A DNA stretch of 64,000 nt, from NCBI RefSeq assembly GCF_000607165.1, contig NZ_JFZG01000038.1, positions 24,958-88,957 on the forward strand, written 5' to 3'. Below are positions 32,397-40,240 of the stretch, in pieces. The DNA comes from Ralstonia pickettii. GTDB lineage: Bacteria; Pseudomonadota; Gammaproteobacteria; Burkholderiales; Burkholderiaceae. The position numbers and the translations under genes are program-made. The notes below the pieces were generated by a model that made no database searches, had not been told where the DNA came from, and saw only the letters and a list, made by a program, of their open reading frames with translations. How positions within the stretch are numbered: position 1 is the stretch's first letter; each line of letters opens with the position of its first letter.

Positions 32397-33395
32397 ATGG
32401 ACGACGATTTTGTTCCGAGCTATCAGGATAGTGGTGTGAGCGCGAGCGACAAGTTCGTGACGGTATCGAATGGCTCCCGCCGCGTTGAAGTGCCCGATGG
32501 CGAAGGCTACTTGATGGCCGTGGAAACCACGGACAGCAACGGCCTTCCTGATGGTCGATACGACCTTTCCAAAGCGATTGAGGCGCGGGCGCAAGCGGAT
32601 CGTTCCTACGATGGCCAGGTGCTGCACACCGACAAGGAAAGCGTCTATCACCTCGTTGGTGAAGAGGTGGTCAAGCACAGCATGTTCGAGGTTGCGAAGC
32701 ATACCGTGCCGGAAATCGGCGCAAAGTTTGCGGTTGCCTATGCCGGTGGTGTACCGCAAGTTGCGCAAAGTATGGTTGCAACCAGTCACGCCGCAGAACA
32801 GTTGGCTGCGACGCCGCAGCCTGCGCCCACCGTCAACGACCACGCCGGTCTTGTTCCGCGCGAGCAAGTCACCAGAGACCTTGAGGCGTTATTCAAAGTC
32901 GATCCTCGCGCGATCGACAAGGTGCCTACTGCCGCCGACATGACGCAGAAGTCGGCTCAGGCGGGGGGGCATTTCGACGGCATATCATCGCGTCTCAATG
33001 CGAGCGGCGACTATGCGGGCGAGCTGAAGAAGCTGTCGCCTGACCTCTATGAAAAGCTGGCCACGCCCGAGACCAAGGCAGTGGTCGACGCCAAAGAGAA
33101 GTTGACCCGCGCAGTTGAAGTCGCAGAACGTCTCGATCAGGCCAAGACGCTGACGGGGAAGGGCGGCGAGAAAACAGCTACGGATGGCCATGGTGGGCGG
33201 GAGCAAGAGCGCCGTGGCTTCTCCGTACCTCCGCACATCAAAACGTCAGTGGAGGCGCGTGTTCGTGCGGCGCAAGACCTTGTTCACCAGTCGCATACAT
33301 TGCAGCCTCTGTACGGGCCTAAGCAAAGTCGAGACGGGACGCACAAGCAACCTAAGCAGCAGGTAATTAAGCCCAAGCGCGGCATGTCGCGCTGA
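32397..33395 (+). CDS. KfrB-domain-like protein with KRGMSR tail
   Basis: 332 residues. The N-terminal part (SYDGQVLHTDKESVYHLVGE then EVVKHSMFEV) resembles the KfrB domain found in plasmid stability and mobilisation proteins. The middle is Ala/Glu-rich helix and the C-terminal 60 residues are very basic, ending KPKRGMSR. The same KRGMSR ending closes the next gene product. A basic C-terminal tail is what VirB/D4 systems often recognise, so export through the adjoining T4SS is a fair hypothesis. Confidence 0.6.
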   Translation: MDDDFVPSYQDSGVSASDKFVTVSNGSRRVEVPDGEGYLMAVETTDSNGLPDGRYDLSKAIEARAQADRSYDGQVLHTDKESVYHLVGEEVVKHSMFEVAKHTVPEIGAKFAVAYAGGVPQVAQSMVATSHAAEQLAATPQPAPTVNDHAGLVPREQVTRDLEALFKVDPRAIDKVPTAADMTQKSAQAGGHFDGISSRLNASGDYAGELKKLSPDLYEKLATPETKAVVDAKEKLTRAVEVAERLDQAKTLTGKGGEKTATDGHGGREQERRGFSVPPHIKTSVEARVRAAQDLVHQSHTLQPLYGPKQSRDGTHKQPKQQVIKPKRGMSR

Positions 33396-33419
33396 CGCAC
33401 GTCTCTTTTGGGAGGGATC

Positions 33420-33935
33420 ATGAGCACCGATGGTATTGGGCACGATCTAGGGAAGATGAACGCCCAGGCATTGACCGCTGAGATGGGGCGGATAGAAAAG
33501 CTCATCTCGATCAAGACGAACCAATGGACGCCGCCTCTGACGCCAGATCAGCGCACCAATGCAGTTGAACTCACAGAGGCGGCAATGGGGTTGCGTCACC
33601 AGATGGCGACTGGCCATCTGGCGAAAGAGCTGAATCGGACGCTTGAGCCGCATCAGATGGCAGCCATGAGCCTGGCGCGCTCGATCGCCAACTACGATGC
33701 ATCTGGCACACCGAATCCTTTCCAGAACGAGCAGCTACGACGGGCGTACGCGAGCGAGCAAGCATTTGCGGCAAATGTGCGTGCCCAAGATGCGAAGGCA
33801 AAGCCTGCCAACTCGGCTGACGTGCTGAGCCAGGCGAAGGCGCTCCCGCCGATGTACTCCATCAAGCCGCAGCAGATGGCTGGCGCAGCCGCGCAGCAGC
33901 AGAAGCCGAAGGCAAAGCGGGGCATGTCCCGCTGA
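33420..33935 (+). CDS. Unknown protein, 171 aa, with KRGMSR tail
   Basis: Preceded by TTGGGAGGGATC. The product is helical (NAQALTAEMGRIEKLISIKT, HQMAAMSLARSIANYDASGT), Gln/Ala-rich towards the end and closes with QKPKAKRGMSR. It follows its KRGMSR partner by 24 bp and ends at a terminator, so both are probably the tail of the transfer operon. Confidence 0.65.
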   Translation: MSTDGIGHDLGKMNAQALTAEMGRIEKLISIKTNQWTPPLTPDQRTNAVELTEAAMGLRHQMATGHLAKELNRTLEPHQMAAMSLARSIANYDASGTPNPFQNEQLRRAYASEQAFAANVRAQDAKAKPANSADVLSQAKALPPMYSIKPQQMAGAAAQQQKPKAKRGMSR

Positions 33936-33982
33936 TCTATGTGACGGGGTAGGGCGGCTGCACATTTGTGAACGATGGGGCG

Positions 33983-34017
33983 CGAGCTGTGGTCATTCTG
34001 GCCGCAGCTTTTTTTTG
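33983..34017 (+). terminator. Terminator of the transfer operon
   Basis: AGCTGTGG pairs with CCGCAGCT around a 9-nt loop, then eight T. Confidence 0.85.
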
Positions 34018-34026
34018 TCCTTGCAC

Positions 34027-34049
34027 TTGACACCGTTTATATAAACGGT
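34027..34049 (+). promoter_or_regulatory. Promoter with 18-bp perfect palindrome
   Basis: ACCGTTTATATAAACGGT (34032-34049) is a perfect palindrome that starts inside TTGACA (34027-34032) and fills the -35/-10 spacer. A weak -10 (TAGACT) follows. This is the typical place for a repressor operator controlling the small-gene cluster that follows. Confidence 0.65.
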
Positions 34050-34102
34050 AGACTTTGAACATGCGATGCGACATGGCATCGAGACAAGAAAACGAGGGGT
34101 CG

Positions 34103-34426
34103 ATGAAGAAGTTGATTGCGGCGATTTTGCTGGCCTGTGCGACGACAGCGAACGCGCAAGGTGCACTCTTGGTGGTAGGGCCGCCCCGATGTGTGGCGGG
34201 AAATCCTGCGGCACCGCGATTCATCGTTTCCGGGATCATGCGCCTGTTCAACGCGCCACCGGGCGAAGCGACCTTTCGAGTCGTTCACAACGTGGTAACT
34301 GCGGCGAATGCCGACGCTGCGATTGTCGCGTTCACACGCAACGTGGCGGAGAAGTATCCGGCATATGCGTTGGTCGACACGATTGTCGATCCAATTCCTG
34401 TGGTGTGCCGGCCCACGGAAATCTAG
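34103..34426 (+). CDS. Small exported protein, 107 aa
   Basis: ATG 34103 preceded by GAGGGGTCG. A signal peptide (MKKLIAAILLACATTANAQG) precedes a soluble domain with two Cys (PPRCVAGNP, VVCRPTEI). Unknown; the first gene behind the palindromic promoter. Confidence 0.6.
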   Translation: MKKLIAAILLACATTANAQGALLVVGPPRCVAGNPAAPRFIVSGIMRLFNAPPGEATFRVVHNVVTAANADAAIVAFTRNVAEKYPAYALVDTIVDPIPVVCRPTEI

Positions 34427-34444
34427 TCCGCTAGGGAATGAGCA

Positions 34445-34780
34445 ATGGAAACGGTTGAGCTGGGTGCAGGCATGACGTTCGAGGCGATTGCCGACTACAG
34501 GCTGATTTGGAGCATGCCGGCCGGGACGCCACTTTGCGCGCACCGCGATTTGCGCTTGCCTAGCGAGGGCGCTGCGCCATCTGCTGTGGGAGGTGCGCTC
34601 TGCGGGGTGGCTGGCACTCGTGCCGGCGATACGCCGACCTTCAAGAAGGGGCGCACGTATGAGGTGGAGACCATGCATCCAATCTTCTATCCGCCATACG
34701 TGTGTGTTCGAGATGACAGCGGGCAGCTACAACGGCTCGTGGCCGCCCATATTCGATATTTTTTTGGCAAGCCTCAGTGA
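34445..34780 (+). CDS. Unknown protein, 111 aa
   Basis: ATG preceded by GGGAATGAGCA. It has small beta-type segments (TFKKGRTYEVETMHPIFYPP then YVCVRDDSGQ) and three Cys; no membrane segment. The pattern FKKGRTYEV...VRDDSGQ is seen in short plasmid and phage proteins of unknown role. Confidence 0.55.
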   Translation: METVELGAGMTFEAIADYRLIWSMPAGTPLCAHRDLRLPSEGAAPSAVGGALCGVAGTRAGDTPTFKKGRTYEVETMHPIFYPPYVCVRDDSGQLQRLVAAHIRYFFGKPQ

Positions 34781-34802
34781 GCCTGGCGAGTAGGAGTGCG
34801 AG

Positions 34803-35006
34803 ATGACGGCAGATCAGATGGTGCAGGCTATCAAGTCGCATCGCGGGAAAATTAAAGTGCGTGCGGACTTTGCGGGAACGGCCGTTTTTCTGCACGTACC
34901 GAAGCCGGAGCTTATCAGCCATTTCGAAACCCGAGGGTGCGAAGAAACGGGGGTCGATTTGATTGTGACGGGGAAGGGGCGCGCGATTATCGACACCTGG
35001 GCGTGA
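34803..35006 (+). CDS. Unknown protein, 67 aa
   Basis: Begins 22 bp after the previous stop (MTADQMVQAIKSHRGKIKVR) and is a compact alpha/beta sequence with one Cys. Not recognised. Confidence 0.55.
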   Translation: MTADQMVQAIKSHRGKIKVRADFAGTAVFLHVPKPELISHFETRGCEETGVDLIVTGKGRAIIDTWA

Positions 35007-35014
35007 GGCAAAAC

Positions 35015-35362
35015 ATGTCACTCAGACCGAGCTTAGCCAGGGAAGCTGTTGCGCTACGGCCGTACCGCGTTTTCCAACGAGGGAATAAAGAGGTTTCAAG
35101 AACCTACGAGGGCACGACGTTCCCGGCCGGACCCTACCAAGGCTGCGAGCTGGTGTTGCGGAGGTGCGCAGCTTTTGGGGGCATGGTTGGCGACAGTGAG
35201 CGCGAATACGCTGTGGTGGACGTGCTGGATGCTGCTGGTGATATCGTTCAGGAGTACCGCGTGAACGGTCATGGGTTCCGCTATCTGCGTCGCGTCCTTC
35301 GCTTCAAGGTGGAGACAGACGAGACAAGGGAATTGCCACCGCTACACCTAACCCCCAAATGA
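35015..35362 (+). CDS. Unknown protein, 115 aa
   Basis: The start at ATG 35015 is close behind the preceding gene. The product is basic and strand-rich (ALRPYRVFQRGNKEVSRTYE, AVVDVLDAAGDIVQEYRVNG). No known motif. Confidence 0.55.
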   Translation: MSLRPSLAREAVALRPYRVFQRGNKEVSRTYEGTTFPAGPYQGCELVLRRCAAFGGMVGDSEREYAVVDVLDAAGDIVQEYRVNGHGFRYLRRVLRFKVETDETRELPPLHLTPK

Positions 35363-35378
35363 TCCAGTGGATAGTTTG

Positions 35379-35606
35379 ATGACTGACAAGAAAGACCCGT
35401 ACGACACGACCAGCTCCCGCCGACAAGCGGCGCACCTTGAGCGCCTGGCAGCGACAAAGGGCAAGCGCAAGGTTCTTGACCTTGATGGTGACGACGTTGC
35501 CAAGCTCAATACGCTGCGTGACGGTGGATATGGAAAGGACGATAGCGCAGTGCTTCGGCGCGCGCTGGCCGACGCATATAGCAAGTTCAGGAAGAAGAAG
35601 AGTTGA
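35379..35606 (+). CDS. Small RHH-like basic protein, 75 aa
   Basis: MTDKKDPYDTTSSRRQAAHL leads to KVLDLDGDDVAKLNTLRDGG and SAVLRRALADAYSKFRKKKS. The strand-helix-helix order and basic ends suggest a ribbon-helix-helix DNA-binding protein, a possible regulator of this cluster or the palindrome at 34032. Confidence 0.5.
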   Translation: MTDKKDPYDTTSSRRQAAHLERLAATKGKRKVLDLDGDDVAKLNTLRDGGYGKDDSAVLRRALADAYSKFRKKKS

Positions 35607-35623
35607 CCCTATCTCTGGCGAGC

Positions 35624-35827
35624 ATGCACATGGAACGATACCAAGACGCAAATGACCCTTTGAATGGTCCCGATTTCCTTAGTGGTTTCATGTGCTTGGA
35701 AGAGTGCGGCAGGCCAGCAGGCACCTACTGGAGCCCGTTTTGGTGTCAAGCATGCAACGCCAAACGACTCGGGGCGATGCGTACCAATGGCATAGATTCA
35801 GGTGATGCGCCCGCTGTGGCGCGTTGA
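35624..35827 (+). CDS. Small zinc-knuckle-like protein, 67 aa
   Basis: From ATG 35624 (TTG 35603 would overlap the previous gene). It contains CLEECGRPAGTYWSPFWCQA then CNAKRL, giving four Cys as CxxxC...CxxC, likely a zinc site. Unknown; comparable short proteins occur on other plasmids. Confidence 0.5.
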   Translation: MHMERYQDANDPLNGPDFLSGFMCLEECGRPAGTYWSPFWCQACNAKRLGAMRTNGIDSGDAPAVAR

Positions 35828-35875
35828 CTACTGATAGAGCTAGCGTAGGACGATTCGTCATCCATTTCTGTTGTG

Positions 35876-35907
35876 GGCGGTGGTGTTGGCCATCGCCATT
35901 TTTTTTG
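35876..35907 (+). terminator. Terminator of the small-gene cluster
   Basis: GGCGGTGG pairs with CCATCGCC (one wobble), followed by nine T after one A. Confidence 0.8.
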
Positions 35908-35972
35908 CCTGCGTGTATCTCTTATCGTCTATCGTGAATTCTGTGCGATTGATAAATAATATCTCTCTATGT

Positions 35973-36002
35973 ATAGACATAACGAGATACGGAGTGTATA
36001 TT
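35973..36002 (+). promoter_or_regulatory. Repeated-family promoter 7 (distant copy)
   Basis: TAGACA at 35974-35979, 17-nt spacer, TATATT at 35997-36002. The element reads TATAGACATAACGAGATAC, with three differences from the 19-bp consensus. It places the block from 36040 under the same control as the leading array 25 kb away. Confidence 0.8.
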
Positions 36003-36039
36003 TGAACCATGTTCACGAGGATGTGAGTGCGGGCGAAAA

Positions 36040-36444
36040 ATGCAAGGCGATCTCTTCCCTAAAGAATTTCGGCAGTCGGTCGAAACCACGTTGTGTGTTG
36101 GCGAAAGCCGTGCGAAGCAGATTGCTGACCGAGTGTTGGTCCCTGTATCCGAGGCGCTATCGCGAGAATGTGCTTTCAAGGTTCCGGTGGCTCTGTCTAG
36201 CGCTGCTTGGGAAGAGTGTGTTGAGTGGGCGGAAGCCACCACGCAAGAGGCGCTTTGGGGCGTTCTGTTTGCTGCGCTCGGCGCAATTCGAGGTATGGAC
36301 CGTAAGACCGACAGCGCGGACTTTGAAGTGCAACGGGTCGCGTCTGCGGAGGCGTCGGCGTCGCCGGTCAGGTTGAAGGTGATTGTTGGGCCTGGGGATA
36401 AACGGGAGCCCGTTCTGACGATCTACCTGGCCGACGAAGTTTAA
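36040..36444 (+). CDS. Unknown protein, 134 aa
   Basis: MQGDLFPKEFRQSVETTLCV opens a helical N-terminal half; the C-terminal half is strand-rich (SPVRLKVIVGPGDKREPVLT). No recognised domain. First gene after promoter 7, 19 bp before the nuclease gene. Confidence 0.6.
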   Translation: MQGDLFPKEFRQSVETTLCVGESRAKQIADRVLVPVSEALSRECAFKVPVALSSAAWEECVEWAEATTQEALWGVLFAALGAIRGMDRKTDSADFEVQRVASAEASASPVRLKVIVGPGDKREPVLTIYLADEV

Positions 36445-36463
36445 GTTTTTTTTCGGAGAAGAA

Positions 36464-37066
36464 ATGTCTATTGCTCGGGTCACTGTTTCTGTTGTGCTGG
36501 CGCTCGCTGCGGGGGCCGCAGGAGCGGAAGGCGCTATGCGCGGCGCAATCACCGATGTGCTGCGCGGGGCGACAAGTCCTGTTCCGCAGGGCCAGCAGGT
36601 CGAAGTGGGGTTTTCTCCCGAGGGCTCGGCTGTTCAACTTGTGTTGAAGGCTATCGGCAGTGCCAGAAAATCGATCCACGTGATGGCCTATGTCATGTCC
36701 AGCCCTGAGATTGCATCTGCTTTGGCGCGGGCTTCCAGGGGCGGCATCGAGGTATACGTTCAGCTCGACTACAAGGAGAACATCGAGGAAGACGATCGCG
36801 GATTCATCCGCAATCGTCTCGATGAGCTGTCCCGGTCTGGTGCGGTTCTTTGCACGATCAGCGCTTTCCCTGCCATGCATGAGAAGACGATGGTGATCGA
36901 TGGACGGCACGTTCAGCTCGGCTCTTTCAACTACAGCACCCAAGCCGCACGAAAGAACTCAGAAACCGCTCTGGTTCTGTGGAATGCCCCGGCAGTGGCT
37001 CAGCAGTACGAGGCACATTTCCGTGAGCGAATCTCATACTGCACTGCCTATCGCGCAGGCCACTGA
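36464..37066 (+). CDS. nuc: Secreted PLD-superfamily endonuclease (Nuc type)
   Basis: 200 residues with a signal peptide (ARVTVSVVLALAAGAAGAEG) and a single HKD motif, HEKTMVIDGRHVQLGSFNYS near residue 138, preceded by VHVMAYVMSS-like strands. This is the size and layout of the Nuc endonuclease of pKM101, a dimeric phosphodiesterase exported to the periplasm. Its role for plasmids is not settled. The single HKD per chain means the active enzyme should be a dimer. Confidence 0.88.
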   Translation: MSIARVTVSVVLALAAGAAGAEGAMRGAITDVLRGATSPVPQGQQVEVGFSPEGSAVQLVLKAIGSARKSIHVMAYVMSSPEIASALARASRGGIEVYVQLDYKENIEEDDRGFIRNRLDELSRSGAVLCTISAFPAMHEKTMVIDGRHVQLGSFNYSTQAARKNSETALVLWNAPAVAQQYEAHFRERISYCTAYRAGH

Positions 37067-37081
37067 GCAGCGGGGATAACG

Positions 37082-37480
37082 ATGAAAGACGATCGCTGCC
37101 AGCATCTGGCGAACGAGCTGACGCTTCGGGTAATACAGGCGCTCTCAATGCTTGGAGAGGCTGCGATGCTGGTGCCAAGCCCGATGGGCGCGGCTTGTCT
37201 GAGCGCGTGTTCTGTGCGGTCTGCACACGCATCGAGCTATGCGCTCGAAAGGACAGCCACCGAGTTTCAGGTATCCGGTCTGATTGATGACGTGAATTTT
37301 GTTCTCAGCATCGATCGTCAGGCCCTGGCAATTGCATCAAGTCGTGACGCCCTCGCAGACGCCGCCTTGATGCAGCTCCGCTCCGACCTAGAACGGTTTC
37401 GGGACGAAGCCAAGTGGCTCAGTTCCATGGGGAACGGACAGTCTAAAGGAGAGAGTTATGCGCACGTTGGTCGATCGTGA
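37082..37480 (+). CDS. Unknown protein, 132 aa
   Basis: Helical (CQHLANELTLRVIQALSMLG) with three Cys and a strand-rich middle (ATEFQVSGLIDDVNFVLSID). No signal peptide and no known motif. Overlaps the next gene by 23 nt. Confidence 0.5.
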   Translation: MKDDRCQHLANELTLRVIQALSMLGEAAMLVPSPMGAACLSACSVRSAHASSYALERTATEFQVSGLIDDVNFVLSIDRQALAIASSRDALADAALMQLRSDLERFRDEAKWLSSMGNGQSKGESYAHVGRS

Positions 37481-37640
37481 GCCGTGGTGGGCGCAGCCGC
37501 CCAAGAAGGGGCAGGACGAGTTGGAATGCACGTGGGGATGGCTCGAAACGTACTCGGATGGAAGCTTTGTGTTCGATGCGTCGACCAGGCCGAGTGACGA
37601 GGAAATTAGGAACCGGCGCGGGTGCCGGCTGTACGAATAG
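37458..37640 (+). CDS. Unknown protein, 60 aa
   Basis: ATG preceded by AAAGGAGAGAGTT, a strong ribosome site inside the end of the preceding gene. Trp-rich (REPWWAQPPKKGQDELECTW then GWLETYSDGSFVFDAS). Unknown. Confidence 0.6.
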   Translation: MRTLVDREPWWAQPPKKGQDELECTWGWLETYSDGSFVFDASTRPSDEEIRNRRGCRLYE

Positions 37641-37668
37641 TCCGAGCAATGCAAGCAAGGGAGCTGCA

Positions 37669-37902
37669 ATGCAATCATTGAAGAGGGTGGTGGCTCGACT
37701 GTTCGAAGTGCTGATTGGCCACGAGCGCGCGACAACGGACGAACGCGCGGCTGCCTTGAGTGAGGAACGTATTTGGTTCGCAGTGCAGCGTGCCCGCGAG
37801 GCGGTAGACCGGAAGGGCGGGGCGCGTGCCAGCCGTCGTTTCGTTTTCTCAGATGACAGCGACACTGAGGCTGTTGGCGGGATCAACCGCCATGAAGGAT
37901 GA
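37669..37902 (+). CDS. Unknown helical protein, 77 aa
   Basis: ATG preceded by AAGGGAGCTGCA. Basic and helical (MQSLKRVVARLFEVLIGHER then LSEERIWFAVQRAREAVDRK). Possibly DNA-associated; no family recognised. Confidence 0.55.
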   Translation: MQSLKRVVARLFEVLIGHERATTDERAAALSEERIWFAVQRAREAVDRKGGARASRRFVFSDDSDTEAVGGINRHEG

Positions 37903-37932
37903 TTTGATTTTTGCGATTACTACGGGGGGTTT

Positions 37933-38553
37933 ATGAAAAATTTGTCTTCTCTCAGCAAGTTCACGATTGGGGCTGTGGCCGTTGCCGCAGCCACGGTTCT
38001 CGGCTTTACGTTTGGAGCCGACCGGGTGTTGTCCAAGCCCAAGCTGGAGGCTGATCCTGTGCTTGATGCTCAGTTGGGAGCACAACAAGTTTCGCTCCCG
38101 AAGGGAGTGGTGAGCCTGATGTGTGCGCCTTCCCTCAAAGAAGCCGTGAAGCAAGTTGTCGGGAAACAGCCAGACAACCTGCCCAACGGTTTCACTTGCA
38201 CGGTGATGTTGGCGGGGCAAAAGCTGGCGATGCCATGGGCAACGTACGCTGGCGAGGGGCAAACCATGGACGGCGCGAGTGCCATGCCGTTTCTTCGCGC
38301 GGCCTGGGCAGGGCTCGCATTCTCCGCCAGCCGTAGCGAAAGCGGTGCACTCAAGGTGCTGGCACGTGTTGACGACAAGAGCACGGTCAGCACACAAGAG
38401 GCAGCGACTGCGATCAAGTATGTGCTGACGAAGCTTGGGGCCGAGCCGATGGCGAATACGGATGCCGTACTGGGTGCGGCCGGCGAGTCTGAGGCAACGA
38501 GGGCATGGGAGGCGCAGCGGCGGGCGAATGCTGCAAGCTGGTCAAAGCAGTAA
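37933..38553 (+). CDS. Unknown membrane-anchored/exported protein, 206 aa
   Basis: Begins MKNLSSLSKFTIGAVAVAAA with a signal-anchor, then a soluble domain with two Cys (SLMCAPSLKEAV, FTCTVMLAG) and QKLAMPWATYAGEGQTMDGA. The C-terminal half is helical. Last gene of the promoter-7 block. No function recognised. Confidence 0.6.
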   Translation: MKNLSSLSKFTIGAVAVAAATVLGFTFGADRVLSKPKLEADPVLDAQLGAQQVSLPKGVVSLMCAPSLKEAVKQVVGKQPDNLPNGFTCTVMLAGQKLAMPWATYAGEGQTMDGASAMPFLRAAWAGLAFSASRSESGALKVLARVDDKSTVSTQEAATAIKYVLTKLGAEPMANTDAVLGAAGESEATRAWEAQRRANAASWSKQ

Positions 38554-38699
38554 GAGCTAGTCGGGATGGCGCGTTGCCACGCGCCTTGCGGGGGCTGTCA
38601 ACGGCCCGTCGTTTTTTGATGCCGCTGCGGGCTCGGAGTAGAACTAAGGCATCCTCTTACATGTGTCTGATGAATCACATAATCTGTATTATGTTAACT

Positions 38700-38777
38700 A
38701 TGAGTCACATTCTTGCGGCCCTGGCCCTGGCCGTGGCCCCTGTCCTGGCATTTTCCCTGTTGGCTCACGCGCACTGA
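38700..38777 (+). CDS. Possible 25-aa hydrophobic peptide
   Basis: ATG 38700 gives MSHILAALALAVAPVLAFSL with a short His-Ala tail. No ribosome site is obvious. It could be a leader or a toxin-like membrane peptide, or chance. The surrounding 38554-38807 holds no other gene that I can support. Confidence 0.3.
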   Translation: MSHILAALALAVAPVLAFSLLAHAH

Positions 38778-38807
38778 CGCGTGCTTACCGCGCTTTCGAA
38801 TCCGCCT

Positions 38808-39461
38808 ATGTCGCACACCCACGCCCAACTATGCGCCCTGGCCGTGAAGTGGCTGAAGCGCTCAGATAGTCAGAAAGGCCCCGGTTGCCTCGTGGCAGTG
38901 AGCGAATGCACGCCGTTCGACAACGGTGAAATTCCGGACGCCTTGGGCTTCAGAAACGTCTCCTGGGAAGACAGCTCGGTATTGGTGGAGGCAAAGACCT
39001 CTCGATCCGATTTCCTTGCAGACGCACGCAAGCCTCACCGCATAGAGCCGGCGCTAGGGCTTGGCAGGTTCCGCTATTTCCTGGCCCCTGCTGGCCTGAT
39101 CGCAACTGATGAGCTGCCCGCAAGATGGGGGCTCATCGAGGCGGCAGGCAATACTCTGAAGGTCCGTGCTGGGCACGTACTTGAACCGAGGCAACCCCGC
39201 CTGGGATGGAAGAAAGATGTAACCGCGTGGGAGCACCCTCACAACCGCGATCGTGAGCGTTCGTTGTTGGTGCGCCTGCTCGCGCGTGTGGGGGATGTTG
39301 ATGCCCTGCACCGCGAGCTGAAGATTGCACGCAACAACTACTCACGGACGGCCAAGGATGCTGATCGTCTTCGTGCCGAACTGAAAGACGCAGAGACACG
39401 CCTGTGGCGGCTTCGCTGCCGCATGGAAGACGCCGGCATTTCGGAGCATGACGCGGTATGA
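38808..39461 (+). CDS. PD-(D/E)xK nuclease-like protein with coiled-coil tail
   Basis: 217 residues. GEIPDALGFRN...SSVLVEAK has the PD...ExK spacing of the PD-(D/E)xK nuclease core, followed by TSRSDFLADARKPHR, a pattern known from MmcB-like DNA-repair proteins. The C-terminal 80 residues are a charged coiled coil (LHRELKIARNNYSRTAKDAD). It may process DNA ends in repair or transfer. The start at 38808 lacks a clear ribosome site, and GTG 38781 is possible. Its stop overlaps the next gene by 4 nt. Confidence 0.65.
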   Translation: MSHTHAQLCALAVKWLKRSDSQKGPGCLVAVSECTPFDNGEIPDALGFRNVSWEDSSVLVEAKTSRSDFLADARKPHRIEPALGLGRFRYFLAPAGLIATDELPARWGLIEAAGNTLKVRAGHVLEPRQPRLGWKKDVTAWEHPHNRDRERSLLVRLLARVGDVDALHRELKIARNNYSRTAKDADRLRAELKDAETRLWRLRCRMEDAGISEHDAV

Positions 39462-39703
39462 CGAGCAAGGCTTTGGGCATGGCCGCGTTTGCGCTTGGCA
39501 TCACGATTTTCGTCTGCTCCCTCGTCATCACCATGCGAATCGGCCTGGCCGGGGCGGATGGATGGCTGGCCCTCTGCGGTGCCACTATCGGCACAGGGCT
39601 GGCAGCGTTGGGGGCCTATATCGCGTTCGATTTTGAACTACCGGCCTTGCCCGATTCTCGGCTACGTGAGGGCTCCGATCGGGGCAATTCGCAGGCGTTG
39701 TAA
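39458..39703 (+). CDS. Small membrane protein, 81 aa
   Basis: Two hydrophobic helices (GMAAFALGITIFVCSLVITM and TIGTGLAALGAYIAF) followed by a polar C-terminus. Coupled by ATGA overlap to the nuclease-like gene. Unknown. Confidence 0.6.
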   Translation: MTSKALGMAAFALGITIFVCSLVITMRIGLAGADGWLALCGATIGTGLAALGAYIAFDFELPALPDSRLREGSDRGNSQAL

Positions 39704-39853
39704 CCGTGTCGTAAATGGCTTGATGTGCAGTCTCAAAACGCGTACAGTAATCAAAACTTGATCGCATTTGAGGTTGCATTTCATAGCTCGACTCGGCTGG
39801 CTGAGTCGGTCGTTTAACACCCCGTCAGATGGGCGGGGCTACAGGAGAAAAAA

Positions 39854-39952
39854 ATGAATGCTTTCCGCTTTTTCATGCTGGTCGTGTACGGCATCCCCGC
39901 GTTCGTTGTGCTGCTGCACTGGATCGCAAACGCCAGCCGCTTCATGCACTGA
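39854..39952 (+). CDS. Small membrane peptide, 32 aa
   Basis: ATG preceded by a strong CAGGAGAAAAAA. MNAFRFFMLVVYGIPAFVVL followed by LHWIANASRFMH is a single transmembrane helix. The preceding 150 bp (39704-39853) holds small inverted repeats (GACTC...GAGTC) but no other gene. It lies just before the toxin-antitoxin/rep operon. Confidence 0.55.
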   Translation: MNAFRFFMLVVYGIPAFVVLLHWIANASRFMH

Positions 39953-39982
39953 TTCACGTCACTACCTGTTTTGGAGGTCGGT

Positions 39983-40240
39983 ATGAGGCTTGCCGTTGAC
40001 AACATCGAGGCGATGACGCCGCAACAGGAACGAGATTTTTGGACGTTCTTCGCGAGCGATATCGCGCGTGATGATGGGGCAGTTGCGCGCCGGCATCTGG
40101 AGGCTGGCAACCCGGTGTATGTGCATACGGCGGAGACCCCAGCGGGCATGATCGAGAAGCGGTTTCCGAACGGCCGTCGCCAGTTGGTGACGTGGGACAG
40201 CTCGGGCGAGCACGTTGTGTCCGAGCTGGCCTTGTCGTGA
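39983..40240 (+). CDS. Candidate antitoxin paired with zeta toxin, 85 aa
   Basis: ATG 39983 has the strong site TTGGAGGTCGGT. The product (MRLAVDNIEAMTPQQERDFW, then IEKRFPNGRRQLVTWDSSGE) has no HTH and is not epsilon- or PezA-like by eye. It sits directly before the zeta toxin with a GTGA overlap, the position of an antitoxin. Function is inferred from context. Confidence 0.6.
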   Translation: MRLAVDNIEAMTPQQERDFWTFFASDIARDDGAVARRHLEAGNPVYVHTAETPAGMIEKRFPNGRRQLVTWDSSGEHVVSELALS

